From Mucilaginibacter glaciei (GTDB lineage Bacteria; Bacteroidota; Bacteroidia; Sphingobacteriales; Sphingobacteriaceae), in the NCBI RefSeq assembly GCF_014773245.1, contig NZ_JACWMX010000001.1:310001-374000 (forward strand): a stretch of 64,000 bases of DNA. Reading direction: 5' to 3'. How positions within the stretch are numbered: position 1 is the stretch's first letter; each line of letters begins with the position of its first letter. The translations under genes and the position numbers were made by a program. Below, piece by piece: positions 52,222 to 59,962 of the stretch. The notes beneath the pieces were generated by a model that saw only the letters and a list, made by a program, of their open reading frames with translations, had not been told where the DNA came from and did no database searches.

Positions 52222-52868
52222 ATGGCTATCAAAAGGTTATTAGCCACGTCGCGGCTGATGTGTATGTCATTATTGTCCATTTTCAGTATTACGGTGTTGT
52301 CGTAAGTTATTATCTCTTTCACTAAAATTTTTTTGCCGATGGTTAGTTGCTGTTTTTCCAGATATTGCAAAAACGCACTGGAGTGGTCTCTCACGCCAGA
52401 AATAATGCCACCCGAGTTAACAGCAATGGCAGCAATTGGTTTAAGGTCATTCTGTTTAAAATTGCCGTCGCAATCAGGTATCGGGTCGCCATGCGGGTCG
52501 CGCGTGGGGAAATCCATAAACTTATCCAGGCGATCAATCAGTTCGTTAGACGAGATATGTTCCATCTCTTCAGCCATATCATGCACTTCATCCCATTTAA
52601 AATTCAGCTTTTCTACCAAAAAATATTCCCAAAGCCGGTGTTTACGGATAATGTTAACAGCAACTTTCTCGCCCGCTGCTGTCAAACTTACGCCCTGATA
52701 GCGGGTGTAATTGATCAAAAGCTTATCGGCCAGTTTGCGCAGCATATCCGTAACAGACGAGGCCTTTGTTGCCAGTGAAGCTGCAATTTGATTGGTACTT
52801 ACATTCTCTGCCTGTAATTGCAGTTTGTAAATGGCCTTTAAATAATTCTCTTCGGCTAATGTATGCAT
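52218..52868 (-). CDS. DtxR/MntR-family metal-dependent repressor
   Basis: A 216-residue regulator with N-terminal winged helix (AEENYLKAIYKLQLQ and SSVTDMLRKLADKLLI), a central metal-binding and dimerisation part (DEVHDMAEEMEHIS, FPTRDPHGDPIPD), and a C-terminal FeoA/SH3-like domain (about 145-216). The ligands His, Glu and His in the central helices fit Mn(II)- or Fe(II)-responsive DtxR-type proteins. Its ATGA overlaps the Nramp-USP gene. An operator-like palindrome upstream (52888-52907) suggests autorepression of the whole operon. Confidence 0.93.
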   Translation of the reverse strand: MHTLAEENYLKAIYKLQLQAENVSTNQIAASLATKASSVTDMLRKLADKLLINYTRYQGVSLTAAGEKVAVNIIRKHRLWEYFLVEKLNFKWDEVHDMAEEMEHISSNELIDRLDKFMDFPTRDPHGDPIPDCDGNFKQNDLKPIAAIAVNSGGIISGVRDHSSAFLQYLEKQQLTIGKKILVKEIITYDNTVILKMDNNDIHISRDVANNLLIAI

Positions 52869-52887
52869 TTATGTAACTCTAATATAT

Positions 52888-52909
52888 TTTTTAGACTTGC
52901 CTAAAAATA
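52888..52909. promoter_or_regulatory. Candidate MntR/DtxR operator overlapping the mntR -7 element
   Basis: TTTTTAGACTTGCCTAAAAA (52888-52907) is an imperfect palindrome: eight of ten pairs match, with arms TTTTTAG and CTAAAAA. This resembles TTAGG...CCTAA-type DtxR/MntR operators. On the minus strand, TATTTTTA (52902-52909) is a 7/8 -7 match inside it, 34 bases before the regulator's ATG. Confidence 0.65.
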
Positions 52910-52962
52910 CAATTTATTTAACAATATGTTTTGTGGAAAGAGATTTTTATGGAATTTTATTT

Positions 52963-52989
52963 TGTGTGAAGCAGAATAATATATATTTG
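52963..52989 (+). promoter_or_regulatory. Candidate promoter for the Lrp-type regulator
   Basis: TTTTG with TTG at 52963-52965 and TATATTTG at 52982-52989 followed by C, spacing 16 bases; the -7 element is an exact consensus match. It is 9 bases before ATG 52998. Confidence 0.5.
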
Positions 52990-52997
52990 CATGTACC

Positions 52998-53468
52998 ATG
53001 GCAGCTGAATTAGACAAAATAGACCTCCAAATACTCAAGATCTTACAAGAGAACGGCCGCATAACCAACCTGCAGCTTTCTAACGAGATAGGCTTATCGC
53101 CTGCACCTACGTTAGAGCGTGTGCGCAAATTGGAAAATGCGCACTATATAAAGAGTTACCATGCTTTGGTGGATGAAGAGAAGCTGGGGCTGGGTATTAA
53201 AACCTTTATTCAGATCTCTTTAGATTTTCATCAGAAAAATACTATCCAAACCTTTTTGGATGAGATCCAAAGCATCAAAGAGGTAACAGAGTGCCACCAC
53301 GTTACGGGCCAGTGCGACTTTCTGCTGAAGGTTTATGTGCGCGACATCAAGTCATACGAGCAACTCATTATGGAAAAGATAAGCCGTATTACGGTGGTTA
53401 AAACCTTCCAAACCATGATGATCATGAGCACCAGCAAAAAGGAACCTATTATTCCGTTGGAATATTAA
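52998..53468 (+). CDS. Lrp/AsnC-family transcriptional regulator
   Basis: A 156-residue regulator. The N-terminal HTH is LDKIDLQILKILQENGRITN with NEIGLSPAPTLERVRKLE, and the C-terminal RAM/ligand domain contains FIQISLDFH, VTECHHVTGQCDFLLKVYV and ISRITVVKTFQTMMIM. It is divergent from mntR, with about 130 bases of shared intergenic DNA, so each could affect the other. Effector amino acid unknown. Confidence 0.95.
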   Translation: MAAELDKIDLQILKILQENGRITNLQLSNEIGLSPAPTLERVRKLENAHYIKSYHALVDEEKLGLGIKTFIQISLDFHQKNTIQTFLDEIQSIKEVTECHHVTGQCDFLLKVYVRDIKSYEQLIMEKISRITVVKTFQTMMIMSTSKKEPIIPLEY

Positions 53469-53485
53469 CAATATTGAATGACTGT

Positions 53486-53528
53486 ATTAGTGATTTAGTG
53501 AATAAGTAAAAATCTGTAAATCACTAAT
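53486..53528. terminator. AT-rich hairpin between the Lrp-type gene and ung
   Basis: ATTAGTGATTTA (53486-53497) is fully complementary to TAAATCACTAAT (53517-53528), a 12-bp stem with a 19-base loop between two convergent genes. It is AT-rich, so stability is limited, but the position suits a shared terminator. Confidence 0.55.
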
Positions 53529-53535
53529 TCAATAA

Positions 53536-54216
53536 TTAAATCTGCCAGTCAATCGGATTCTTGCCCATTTTCTCTAAAAAATCATTTGTTTTAGAAAACG
53601 GTTTTGACCCGAAAAACCCGCCATGGCTTACTGCTAACGGCGATGGATGGGTAGATTTAATGACTAGGTGGTTGTTATCAGGATTGATCAATACACTTTT
53701 GGATTGTGCATAAGCCCCCCAAAGAATAAACACCAAACCCGTTTTTTCATCAGCCAATTTTTTGATAGCGGCATCCGTAAATTTTTCCCAGCCTTTTTTT
53801 TGATGAGAGCCTGCTGTAGCAGCTCGTACGGTTAGGGTAGCGTTTAATAATAGTACGCCTTGTTCGGCCCACTTGGTCAGGTCGCCGGTTTGGGGTGTTT
53901 TAAAGCTGGGCATATCTGTGGTAAGCTCCTTGTAAATATTTTTTAACGATGGTGGCGGTGTGATTCCCTCCCGTACAGAGAATGATAAGCCGTGAGCCTG
54001 ATTTGGCCCGTGATAGGGATCCTGGCCAATGATCACCACCTTAACATTATCAAACGGAGTAATATTGAAGGCATTGAAGATCTCTTTATTTTTTGGATAG
54101 GTAACATGTCCCGCTTCCTTCTCCTGAACTAAGAATTGCTTCAGGCTGAACATGTAGGGTTTAGTTAATTCTTCGCCTAATATAGCGTTCCATCCGGGTT
54201 CTAATTCTCCTGCCAT
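53536..54216 (-). CDS. ung: Uracil-DNA glycosylase
   Basis: A 226-residue family 1 base-excision enzyme. The water-activating loop is GQDPYHG with catalytic Asp66, the uracil-binding stretch is GLLLNATL-like (VLLLNATLTVR), and the leucine loop HPSPLAVSHGGFFGS contains the catalytic His. Start MAGELEPGWNAILGEEL matches the family. Convergent with the Lrp-type regulator. Confidence 0.97.
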   Translation of the reverse strand: MAGELEPGWNAILGEELTKPYMFSLKQFLVQEKEAGHVTYPKNKEIFNAFNITPFDNVKVVIIGQDPYHGPNQAHGLSFSVREGITPPPSLKNIYKELTTDMPSFKTPQTGDLTKWAEQGVLLLNATLTVRAATAGSHQKKGWEKFTDAAIKKLADEKTGLVFILWGAYAQSKSVLINPDNNHLVIKSTHPSPLAVSHGGFFGSKPFSKTNDFLEKMGKNPIDWQI

Positions 54217-54290
54217 AAATATTGATACTGATGTTTTATTTAGGTTACAAATAACGATATTTGCGCATTGTTTTTACACTACTACAAATT

Positions 54291-54848
54291 ATGTCAAATA
54301 TAGTTAGGTTAATTATTGCTTGTGTTATAATGGGAGGGTCAATAGCCCTTTGCGTATTTGGTTTTTGGGGATGGGGAGTTCCCTTGTTCCTGATCGGCGG
54401 TTTGGTGCTGGTTACCTTCTTTTTTAATGAGAACATGCTGGTAGCCCAATTTTACCTGCGTAAAGAAAACTCTGAACAAGCAGAAGCCTGGTTAAACAAG
54501 ATAACCGATTATGAAAAGCAATTACATAAGAACCAGTGGGGCTATTATAACCTGCTAATCGGTTTGATAGAATCGCGCAAGGCACCGTTGAAATCCGAAA
54601 AATACTTTAAGAAGGCCCTTCAATTGGGTTTAAATATGGGCCATAATCTTGCGTTGGCCAAGTTAAGCCTGGCAGGTATTTCTATGGCAAAGCGCAATAA
54701 GCGCGAAGCAGAAATGTACCTCAAAGAAGCGGCGAAAGATGATAAGAATAAGTTGCTTGCCGATCAGATCAAGATGATGAAGGGACAGATGGCACAAATG
54801 GATAAGCAACAGGTAGTGCGTGGCGGTTTCCGCCAACAGAAATTCTAA
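54291..54848 (+). CDS. Membrane protein with TPR-like soluble domain
   Basis: A 185-residue protein. ATG 54291 (MSNIVRLIIACVIMG) is chosen; a -7-like GATATTTG lies about 30 bases upstream, beyond an alternative non-ATG start. Two hydrophobic spans are followed by a cytosolic helical part with TPR-like pairs (EQAEAWLNKITDYEKQ, SEKYFKKALQLGLNMGHNLALAKLS, REAEMYLKEAAK). The tail is Gln/Met-rich (KMMKGQMAQMDKQQ). Not assigned to a known pathway. Convergent with a small hypothetical gene. Confidence 0.65.
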   Translation: MSNIVRLIIACVIMGGSIALCVFGFWGWGVPLFLIGGLVLVTFFFNENMLVAQFYLRKENSEQAEAWLNKITDYEKQLHKNQWGYYNLLIGLIESRKAPLKSEKYFKKALQLGLNMGHNLALAKLSLAGISMAKRNKREAEMYLKEAAKDDKNKLLADQIKMMKGQMAQMDKQQVVRGGFRQQKF

Positions 54849-54863
54849 GAAGAAAGAAAACGA

Positions 54864-55118
54864 CTATTTCTCGTCGAGGTTACTGTAATAGTCTGGTTCA
54901 GACGAGTGCCCTTGCTGTGGCTCGTAGTTCCGGTTAGGGATTTCTACATCAATACAATCTTCCAGATCGTCATGCTCCTGGGGTTGGTTTTGCGCCTTTG
55001 CAGGTTCAGACACTTCAACGATCTTTAGCAGGCTGCGGATAAACGACAGGTTAAAATTGCTCCTGTTTAGTTTGATCAGGTATTCGTTTTCGGTAATTTC
55101 TAATATCGAATTTGTCAT
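54864..55118 (-). CDS. Small hypothetical acidic protein
   Basis: An 84-residue protein: an N-terminal folded-looking half (MTNSILEITENEYLIKLN, FNLSFIRSLLKIVE) and an acidic, Gln/Pro-rich tail (HDDLEDCIDVEIPN, SSEPDYYSNLDEK). I do not recognise it. It reads from a normal ATG in an otherwise quiet interval, and its codon use looks like that of neighbours, so it is probably real. A short-lived regulator or antitoxin-like role is possible but unsupported. Confidence 0.5.
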   Translation of the reverse strand: MTNSILEITENEYLIKLNRSNFNLSFIRSLLKIVEVSEPAKAQNQPQEHDDLEDCIDVEIPNRNYEPQQGHSSEPDYYSNLDEK

Positions 55119-55248
55119 TACATTTCATTTATAGGTGTCCGATTATAAAAATAAACCATCTATATTAATTGAAAGTTTTTTTCCCTTTACGTTTTTGTTA
55201 ACAAACGAGGTTTTTAACCAAGGAGGACAAATGTATTTCAAAATAGAT

Positions 55249-55348
55249 TTTAACCACAGAGAGCACACAATAACAACACAAAGAACTCAAACGCTTGGTG
55301 ATTTTTGCGGTTATTAATTAGCCAATCTTTGTATCTTTTGTGGTTAAA
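55249..55348. repeat. Palindromic interspersed element, type C
   Basis: TTTAACCACA (55249-55258) pairs exactly with TGTGGTTAAA (55339-55348), with a nested ACAAAGA/TCTTTGT pair inside. The 100-bp imperfect palindrome resembles the AACCACAGAG...TGTGGTT intergenic elements common in environmental bacteria. It fills most of the 307-base gap between the small hypothetical gene and lysS; nothing else but the lysS terminator is seen there. Confidence 0.6.
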
Positions 55349-55365
55349 TCAACCAACACTTATTA

Positions 55366-55397
55366 AAGCAAAAAGAGACGCGAATTACCGCGTCTCT
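55366..55397 (-). terminator. Intrinsic terminator of lysS
   Basis: AGAGACGCG (55374-55382) and CGCGTCTCT (55389-55397) form a perfect 9-bp stem with a 6-base loop. On the minus strand it is followed by TTTTTGC, 28 bases past the lysS stop. Confidence 0.9.
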
Positions 55398-55425
55398 AAT
55401 TAAAATATTAATTAATCCGAATTGA

Positions 55426-57153
55426 TTAGTGGTTATCAAACCACGCCATCACGGTTTCTTTCACGGGCATGGTAATTTCCAGTTTTAGCTTTTTACGCAT
55501 CCCGCCCAGGTCATTAAATACTTTATTCGGGTTGCCGGCCTTTAGTTCTTCAACAGAATTGAAGCCCATTTTATTTAACACAGGCACCCATTCGGCAGGT
55601 ACACCAATGTTGATGAAATCTTCGGCACTTGGCGCTTTAACTTTCCGTTCAGGGCGCATCTGCGGGAAGAATAATACTTCCTGTATAGTGCTTTGGTTGG
55701 TCATCAGCATCACCAAACGGTCGATACCTATCCCGAGGCCTGATGTAGGCGGCATACCGTATTCCAGCGCACGTAAAAAGTCGTCGTCCATGGCCATAGC
55801 CTCATCATCGCCACGGCCTGCTAATATCAGTTGCTCTTCTAAACGCTCGCGTTGATCGATAGGGTCGTTCAACTCCGAGTAAGCATTGGCTATTTCCTTA
55901 CCGTTTACAAACAACTCAAAACGCTCCACCAAGCCCTCTTTTGTGCGGTGCTTTTTAGCAAGCGGTGTCATCTCGATGGGATAATCGGTAATATAAGTCG
56001 GCTGGATCAGGTTGTGCTCAACTTTAGCGCTAAAGATCTCGTCTATCAGTTTGCCTTTACCCATAGTCGCATCTAACTCGATACCCAGATCGGTACAAAC
56101 CTGGCGCAGGCCTGCTTCGTCCTTGGCAGAAACATCTATGCCGGTATATTTCAGGATAGAATCATACATCGACAGCTTTTCATACGGGCCTGCAAAATTG
56201 ATCTCGTTTTGGCCAACCTGCACAACAGGCACGCCGTGAACAGCTTTGGCAACAGTTTCCAAACACTGCTCAACCATGCCCATCATCCAGATATAGTCTT
56301 TGTAAGCTACATAGATCTCCATTGCGGTAAACTCCGGGTTGTGCGTGCGGTCCATGCCCTCGTTACGGAACATTTTACCAAACTCATACACCCCGTCAAA
56401 ACCGGCAACGATCAATCGTTTCAGATAAAGCTCATTTGCAATACGTAGAAACAAGCCCATATCCAGCGTGTTATGATGCGTAGCAAAAGGGCGTGCAGCT
56501 GCACCACCATGCACAGGTTGAAGTATAGGGGTTTCAACCTCCATCCAACCTTGCGCGTTAAAGTAATTGCGCATGCTGCTGATCACTTTAGAGCGGGCGA
56601 TAAAAATATTTTTATAAGTCGGATTAACGGTTAAATCAACATAGCGCTGGCGGTAACGCATTTCCGGATCGGTAAAGCCATCATGTATGGTGCCGTCTTC
56701 TTCGCGTTTAACAACAGGCAACGGTTTTAATGATTTTGCGAGGATGTCCAGTTGCTGCACGTGTACCGATACCTCGCCGGTTTGGGTAATGAACCCGTAG
56801 CCTTTAATGCCTACGTAATCCCCAATATCCAGCAGTTTTTTAAATACGGTATTGTAAAGGGTTTTATCATCATCAGGGCTAATATCGTCACGCTTTATGT
56901 AAACCTGTACGCGGCCGGTACTATCCTGAATTTCGGCAAAAGAGGCGCTGCCCATAATCCGGCGCGACATGATACGGCCTGCTATAGTTACCTGTTTATA
57001 ATTATCAGGATTTGTTTCAAAGTTTTTATTGATATCATCGGCCCATGCATTTACGGCATAAGCTTCGGCAGGGTAAGGGTTAATGCCTAAGTCGCGAAGT
57101 TTTTGTAACGAATCACGTCTGAAAATTTCCTGTTCGGATAGTGCAATACTCAT
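55426..57153 (-). CDS. lysS: Lysyl-tRNA synthetase, class II
   Basis: A 575-residue class II aminoacyl-tRNA synthetase. The N-terminal OB-fold anticodon domain ([20 protein letters not shown]) and catalytic motifs are present: motif 2 around [15 protein letters not shown] and motif 3 [13 protein letters not shown]. It is about 70 residues longer than E. coli LysS. The extra C terminus, from about residue 510 ([20 protein letters not shown] and on to VMAWFD), looks like a small helical domain seen in Bacteroidota lysyl-tRNA synthetases. A -7 element TATTTTTG lies upstream (minus strand, 57181-57188) and a strong terminator follows. Confidence 0.96.
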   Translation of the reverse strand: MSIALSEQEIFRRDSLQKLRDLGINPYPAEAYAVNAWADDINKNFETNPDNYKQVTIAGRIMSRRIMGSASFAEIQDSTGRVQVYIKRDDISPDDDKTLYNTVFKKLLDIGDYVGIKGYGFITQTGEVSVHVQQLDILAKSLKPLPVVKREEDGTIHDGFTDPEMRYRQRYVDLTVNPTYKNIFIARSKVISSMRNYFNAQGWMEVETPILQPVHGGAAARPFATHHNTLDMGLFLRIANELYLKRLIVAGFDGVYEFGKMFRNEGMDRTHNPEFTAMEIYVAYKDYIWMMGMVEQCLETVAKAVHGVPVVQVGQNEINFAGPYEKLSMYDSILKYTGIDVSAKDEAGLRQVCTDLGIELDATMGKGKLIDEIFSAKVEHNLIQPTYITDYPIEMTPLAKKHRTKEGLVERFELFVNGKEIANAYSELNDPIDQRERLEEQLILAGRGDDEAMAMDDDFLRALEYGMPPTSGLGIGIDRLVMLMTNQSTIQEVLFFPQMRPERKVKAPSAEDFINIGVPAEWVPVLNKMGFNSVEELKAGNPNKVFNDLGGMRKKLKLEITMPVKETVMAWFDNH

Positions 57154-57180
57154 ATTGTAAAAGGTACTTTATTAAGGGTG

Positions 57181-57188
57181 CAAAAATA
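57181..57188 (-). promoter_or_regulatory. Candidate -7 element for lysS
   Basis: On the minus strand TATTTTTG followed by C is an exact TAnnTTTG match, 27 bases before the lysS ATG. No clear -33 TTG at usual spacing. Confidence 0.45.
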
Positions 57189-57280
57189 AGATTTTTAACT
57201 CAGATATGCGGGATTTGATGTGAGAATTGATATTTATAGCGAATCGCTTTGTCAAGCAATGCCGCGAATAAGTTAGAATA

Positions 57281-57383
57281 TCTTAGCGTCTTTGCGCCTT
57301 TGCGAGATAATTTATTGTCGATGCAAATATTGACAGAATTGAAAAAGTCTTAGCGTCTTCGCGCCTCTGCGAGATAATTTATT
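57281..57383. repeat. Tandem CTTAGCGTC-type repeat
   Basis: Two 36-bp copies, 57281-57316 and 57348-57383, start TCTTAGCGTCTT, continue GCGCC and end GCGAGATAATTTATT, with two base differences and a 67-base period. The word CTTTGCGCCTTTGCG recurs in intergenic repeats of many bacteria. The 284-base interval between lysS and the HAD gene holds this repeat and the lysS -7 element, nothing else clear. Confidence 0.8.
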
Positions 57384-57437
57384 ACAAAGTATATCTCGTA
57401 AGGATCGCAATAGAACGCAGTTTAATATCTTTACCCC

Positions 57438-58121
57438 ATGAACATTAAAGTAATTGCGTTTGATGCCGATGATACCCTTTGGGTTAACGAGCCCTACTTC
57501 AGGCAAACGGAAGAACAATTTTGCAACCTGCTGGCAAGCTACGCCGCGCAACATGAACTGGAACGCGAGCTGCTAAAGATAGAAATAGATAACCTGGTGC
57601 TTTATGGCTATGGCATAAAGGGCTTCATCCTTTCCATGATAGAAGCTGCCATGAAGATCACCCAAAAAACCTTGAGCATTGAGGTTATACAGCATATCAT
57701 GGAGCTGGGTAAACAGATGCTAAACCAACCCATCGAATTGCTTGATGGGGTAGAAGAGGTATTGGAAGCCCTTAAAGGCAAATACCGTTTAGTAGTGGCT
57801 ACCAAAGGCGACCTGCTTGACCAGGAACGCAAGCTCAAAAAATCGGGCCTGAACCATTATTTTCATCATATCGAGATCATGAGCGAGAAGGATGATGCCA
57901 ATTACCTGAAGCTGATCAAACATCTCGACATCCAGCCCGGAGAACTAATGATGATCGGGAACTCCCTCAAGAGCGACGTAATGCCGGTGCTGAACATAGG
58001 CGGCCACGCGGTACACGTACCCTACCATATCACCTGGGCGCACGAACAGATAGAACATAGTGTTGATAACGAACGCTTTAAAAGCGTTGAGCGGATAAAA
58101 GAAATATTGGATTTTTTGTAA
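57438..58121 (+). CDS. HAD-superfamily hydrolase
   Basis: A 227-residue haloacid-dehalogenase-type phosphatase. The motif I nucleophile is Asp9 in FDADDTLW with Asp11 as acid/base. A helical cap follows (about 20-100), motif II is VVATKGD, and motif IV region reads MIGNSLKSDVMPVLNIG. This is a small-molecule phosphatase or dehalogenase; substrate unknown. It ends one base before the CAT-like gene, so the two are probably co-transcribed. Confidence 0.92.
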   Translation: MNIKVIAFDADDTLWVNEPYFRQTEEQFCNLLASYAAQHELERELLKIEIDNLVLYGYGIKGFILSMIEAAMKITQKTLSIEVIQHIMELGKQMLNQPIELLDGVEEVLEALKGKYRLVVATKGDLLDQERKLKKSGLNHYFHHIEIMSEKDDANYLKLIKHLDIQPGELMMIGNSLKSDVMPVLNIGGHAVHVPYHITWAHEQIEHSVDNERFKSVERIKEILDFL

Positions 58122-58122
58122 T

Positions 58123-58746
58123 ATGAGGACTAAAATTGAACTGGATACTTGGGTACGTAAAGAGCACTTTCAATTCTTTAACCGATTTGAAGAGCCCTAT
58201 TTTAGTGCAGTAGTCAACGTTGATTGTACAAAAGCTTACCCTACAGCAAAAGAACAGGGAATCTCCTTTTTTTTGTATTACCTGCATTGCTGTATTACCG
58301 CTATAAATCAAATTGAGGCCTTTAGATATCGCGCTATAGGTGATGAGGTTTTTATTTATGATGATGTGGATGTTTCGGCCACCATTATGCGGCCTAACGG
58401 CACATTCGGGTTCTCGTTTATTAAATATCATCCCGCACTTACCGATTTTATAAAAGGGGCCAAAAAAGAAATTGAACGCGTACAAGCCGAAACAGGTTTG
58501 CCCATGATGGCTTTCGATGAAAATATTATCCATGCATCAGCATTGCCCTGGGTCAATTTTACAGCGCTAACCCACGCCCGCAGTTTTACCTATCGCGATA
58601 GCATCCCCAAGATCTCTTTCGGTAAAGTGACCGAGCAAGATGGTGTAAGGAGTATGCCGGTTTCCATTACCGTGCATCATGGGTTGATGGACGGTATGCA
58701 GGTAGGGCAGTTTATTGATCTGTTTCAACAATTACTCAACCAATAG
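58123..58746 (+). CDS. Chloramphenicol acetyltransferase-like (CAT type A fold) protein
   Basis: A 207-residue trimeric-type acetyltransferase related to CatA. The catalytic HHxxxDG motif is VHHGLMDG (His185, His186, Asp190), ALPWVNFTAL matches the family SIIPWTSFT segment, and WVRKEHFQFF resembles the conserved N terminus. It is about 10 residues shorter than CatA, and the chloramphenicol-contacting region is diverged, so activity on chloramphenicol is not assured. It starts one base after the HAD gene stop. No mobile element is nearby, so it looks like a native chromosomal gene. Confidence 0.88.
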   Translation: MRTKIELDTWVRKEHFQFFNRFEEPYFSAVVNVDCTKAYPTAKEQGISFFLYYLHCCITAINQIEAFRYRAIGDEVFIYDDVDVSATIMRPNGTFGFSFIKYHPALTDFIKGAKKEIERVQAETGLPMMAFDENIIHASALPWVNFTALTHARSFTYRDSIPKISFGKVTEQDGVRSMPVSITVHHGLMDGMQVGQFIDLFQQLLNQ

Positions 58747-58818
58747 TTGTAAGAAAACGTCTTTTGGTATAAGCCGTAATTATATCATATATTTATAGTT
58801 CCGCGCTTATAAACCAAT

Positions 58819-59826
58819 ATGTTACCTAAAAAATTTATCCCCTTAGTTTTACTGTTGCTGTGCATGCTTTCCTGTAAAAAGCAACCGTTTGTGCCAAATT
58901 CGGCTAATGCTTTGCCCGGCTTATGGCAAAAGCTGGGCAACTTTACCGGCGCAGGCCGCGTAAGGGCTTACGGTTTTACTATTGGCAAAAAAGGATATAT
59001 TTTAGGCGGTAACGCGGGTGCCGGCTTTAATTTGCAATTACTTAACGATCTTTGGGAGTACGATCCTGCTACCGATAAGTGGACCCGCAAGGCCGATTAC
59101 CCCGGCCAGGCTGCGGAATATGTGCGCGGCTTTACCATAGGCAACAAAGCTTACCTGGGCACCGGCTTTGGCCAGCGGCTATCTATACCAGGCAACACCC
59201 TGCCGCAAAACAACGATTTCTGGGAATACGACCCTGCTTTAGATAAGTGGACCCGCAAGGCAAATTTTGCAGGCATCCCCCGCGAAAATGTTATCGCCTT
59301 TGAAATAAACGGGGTTGGTTATATGGGCTTAGGTACCGACGATACTTACACGCAGGCTTATAAAGATTTTTACAGGTACGATGCTGTTGCGGATAAATGG
59401 GCACGCGCAGCAGATTACCCCGGCACGGGCAGTTTTGGGGTGGCCGCCTTTGCCAGCAACGGTAAAGGATACGCCGGACTGGGTGGTACGCTGCCCAGCA
59501 CCATTGAAAAGGACTTTTGGCAATACGATCCAACTGCCGACAGGTGGAACAAGAAGGCCAGTTTTATAGCCAAGGGCCGCGTTTTTAGCGGGCAATTTGC
59601 CATTAGTACCGATGGGTACATTGGTTTTGGTACAACAATGACCGATAACTTGGATGATTGGTATAAATATGATACACTGAAGGATAGCTGGATAAAGATC
59701 ACCAACTTCCCTGCTGAGGCGCGTTACGATTTGGTTGCCTTTTCGATAGATGGCATTGGCTATGTAGGCACCGGCAACCCCGGCCAGCTGGATGATTTCT
59801 GGAAGTACACACCGACGAAGAAGTGA
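58819..59826 (+). CDS. Kelch-repeat lipoprotein
   Basis: A 335-residue lipoprotein with lipobox MLSC (Cys19). Kelch-type repeats with the core DxWxYDPxxDKWxRKAxxPG recur about every 50-60 residues (LWEYDPATDKWTRKADYPG, FWEYDPALDKWTRKANF, FYRYDAVADKWARAADYPG, FWQYDPTADRWNKKASF, WYKYDTLKDSWIKITNFP). With the final DDFWKYTP strand this probably forms a six-bladed propeller. Such surface propellers bind glycans or proteins; NanM-like epimerase activity is not assured. Confidence 0.9.
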   Translation: MLPKKFIPLVLLLLCMLSCKKQPFVPNSANALPGLWQKLGNFTGAGRVRAYGFTIGKKGYILGGNAGAGFNLQLLNDLWEYDPATDKWTRKADYPGQAAEYVRGFTIGNKAYLGTGFGQRLSIPGNTLPQNNDFWEYDPALDKWTRKANFAGIPRENVIAFEINGVGYMGLGTDDTYTQAYKDFYRYDAVADKWARAADYPGTGSFGVAAFASNGKGYAGLGGTLPSTIEKDFWQYDPTADRWNKKASFIAKGRVFSGQFAISTDGYIGFGTTMTDNLDDWYKYDTLKDSWIKITNFPAEARYDLVAFSIDGIGYVGTGNPGQLDDFWKYTPTKK

Positions 59827-59873
59827 TAATAGTAGTGGTGCGGTAATTACGCCAACCTGGCTAATATCAAATT

Positions 59874-59950
59874 TGTCATTCTGAGCGATAGCGAAGAATC
59901 TCCCGGTTGTGCATCTGCGATTAGATGCTTCACTTCGTTCAGCATGACAA
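59874..59950. repeat. REP-like palindromic repeat, type B
   Basis: A palindrome of about 77 bp starting TTGTCATTCTGAGCGATAGC and ending CTTCGTTCAGCATGACAA, with inner AGAATCT/AGATGCTTC. It is a different family from the type A repeats but a familiar intergenic element of this bacterial group. It lies between the convergent kelch and acyl-CoA ligase genes. Confidence 0.85.
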
Positions 59951-59962
59951 TTTAGTTAAAAT

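Noticed and set aside
55135..55317. 60-codon plus-strand reading frame
   Set aside because: It overlaps the palindromic type C repeat, has no recognisable domain, and ends inside the repeat; best explained as chance.
57281..57383. CRISPR-like array
   Set aside because: Only two diverged copies without regular unique spacers and no cas genes; it is an intergenic tandem repeat.
57426..57433. TATCTTTA as promoter of the HAD gene
   Set aside because: It lies only four bases before ATG 57438, so transcription would begin at or after the start codon unless the mRNA is leaderless, and there is no -33 element.
58123..58746. Recently acquired chloramphenicol-resistance cassette
   Set aside because: No insertion sequence, integron or base-composition break is visible, and the gene is tightly packed behind a HAD gene.
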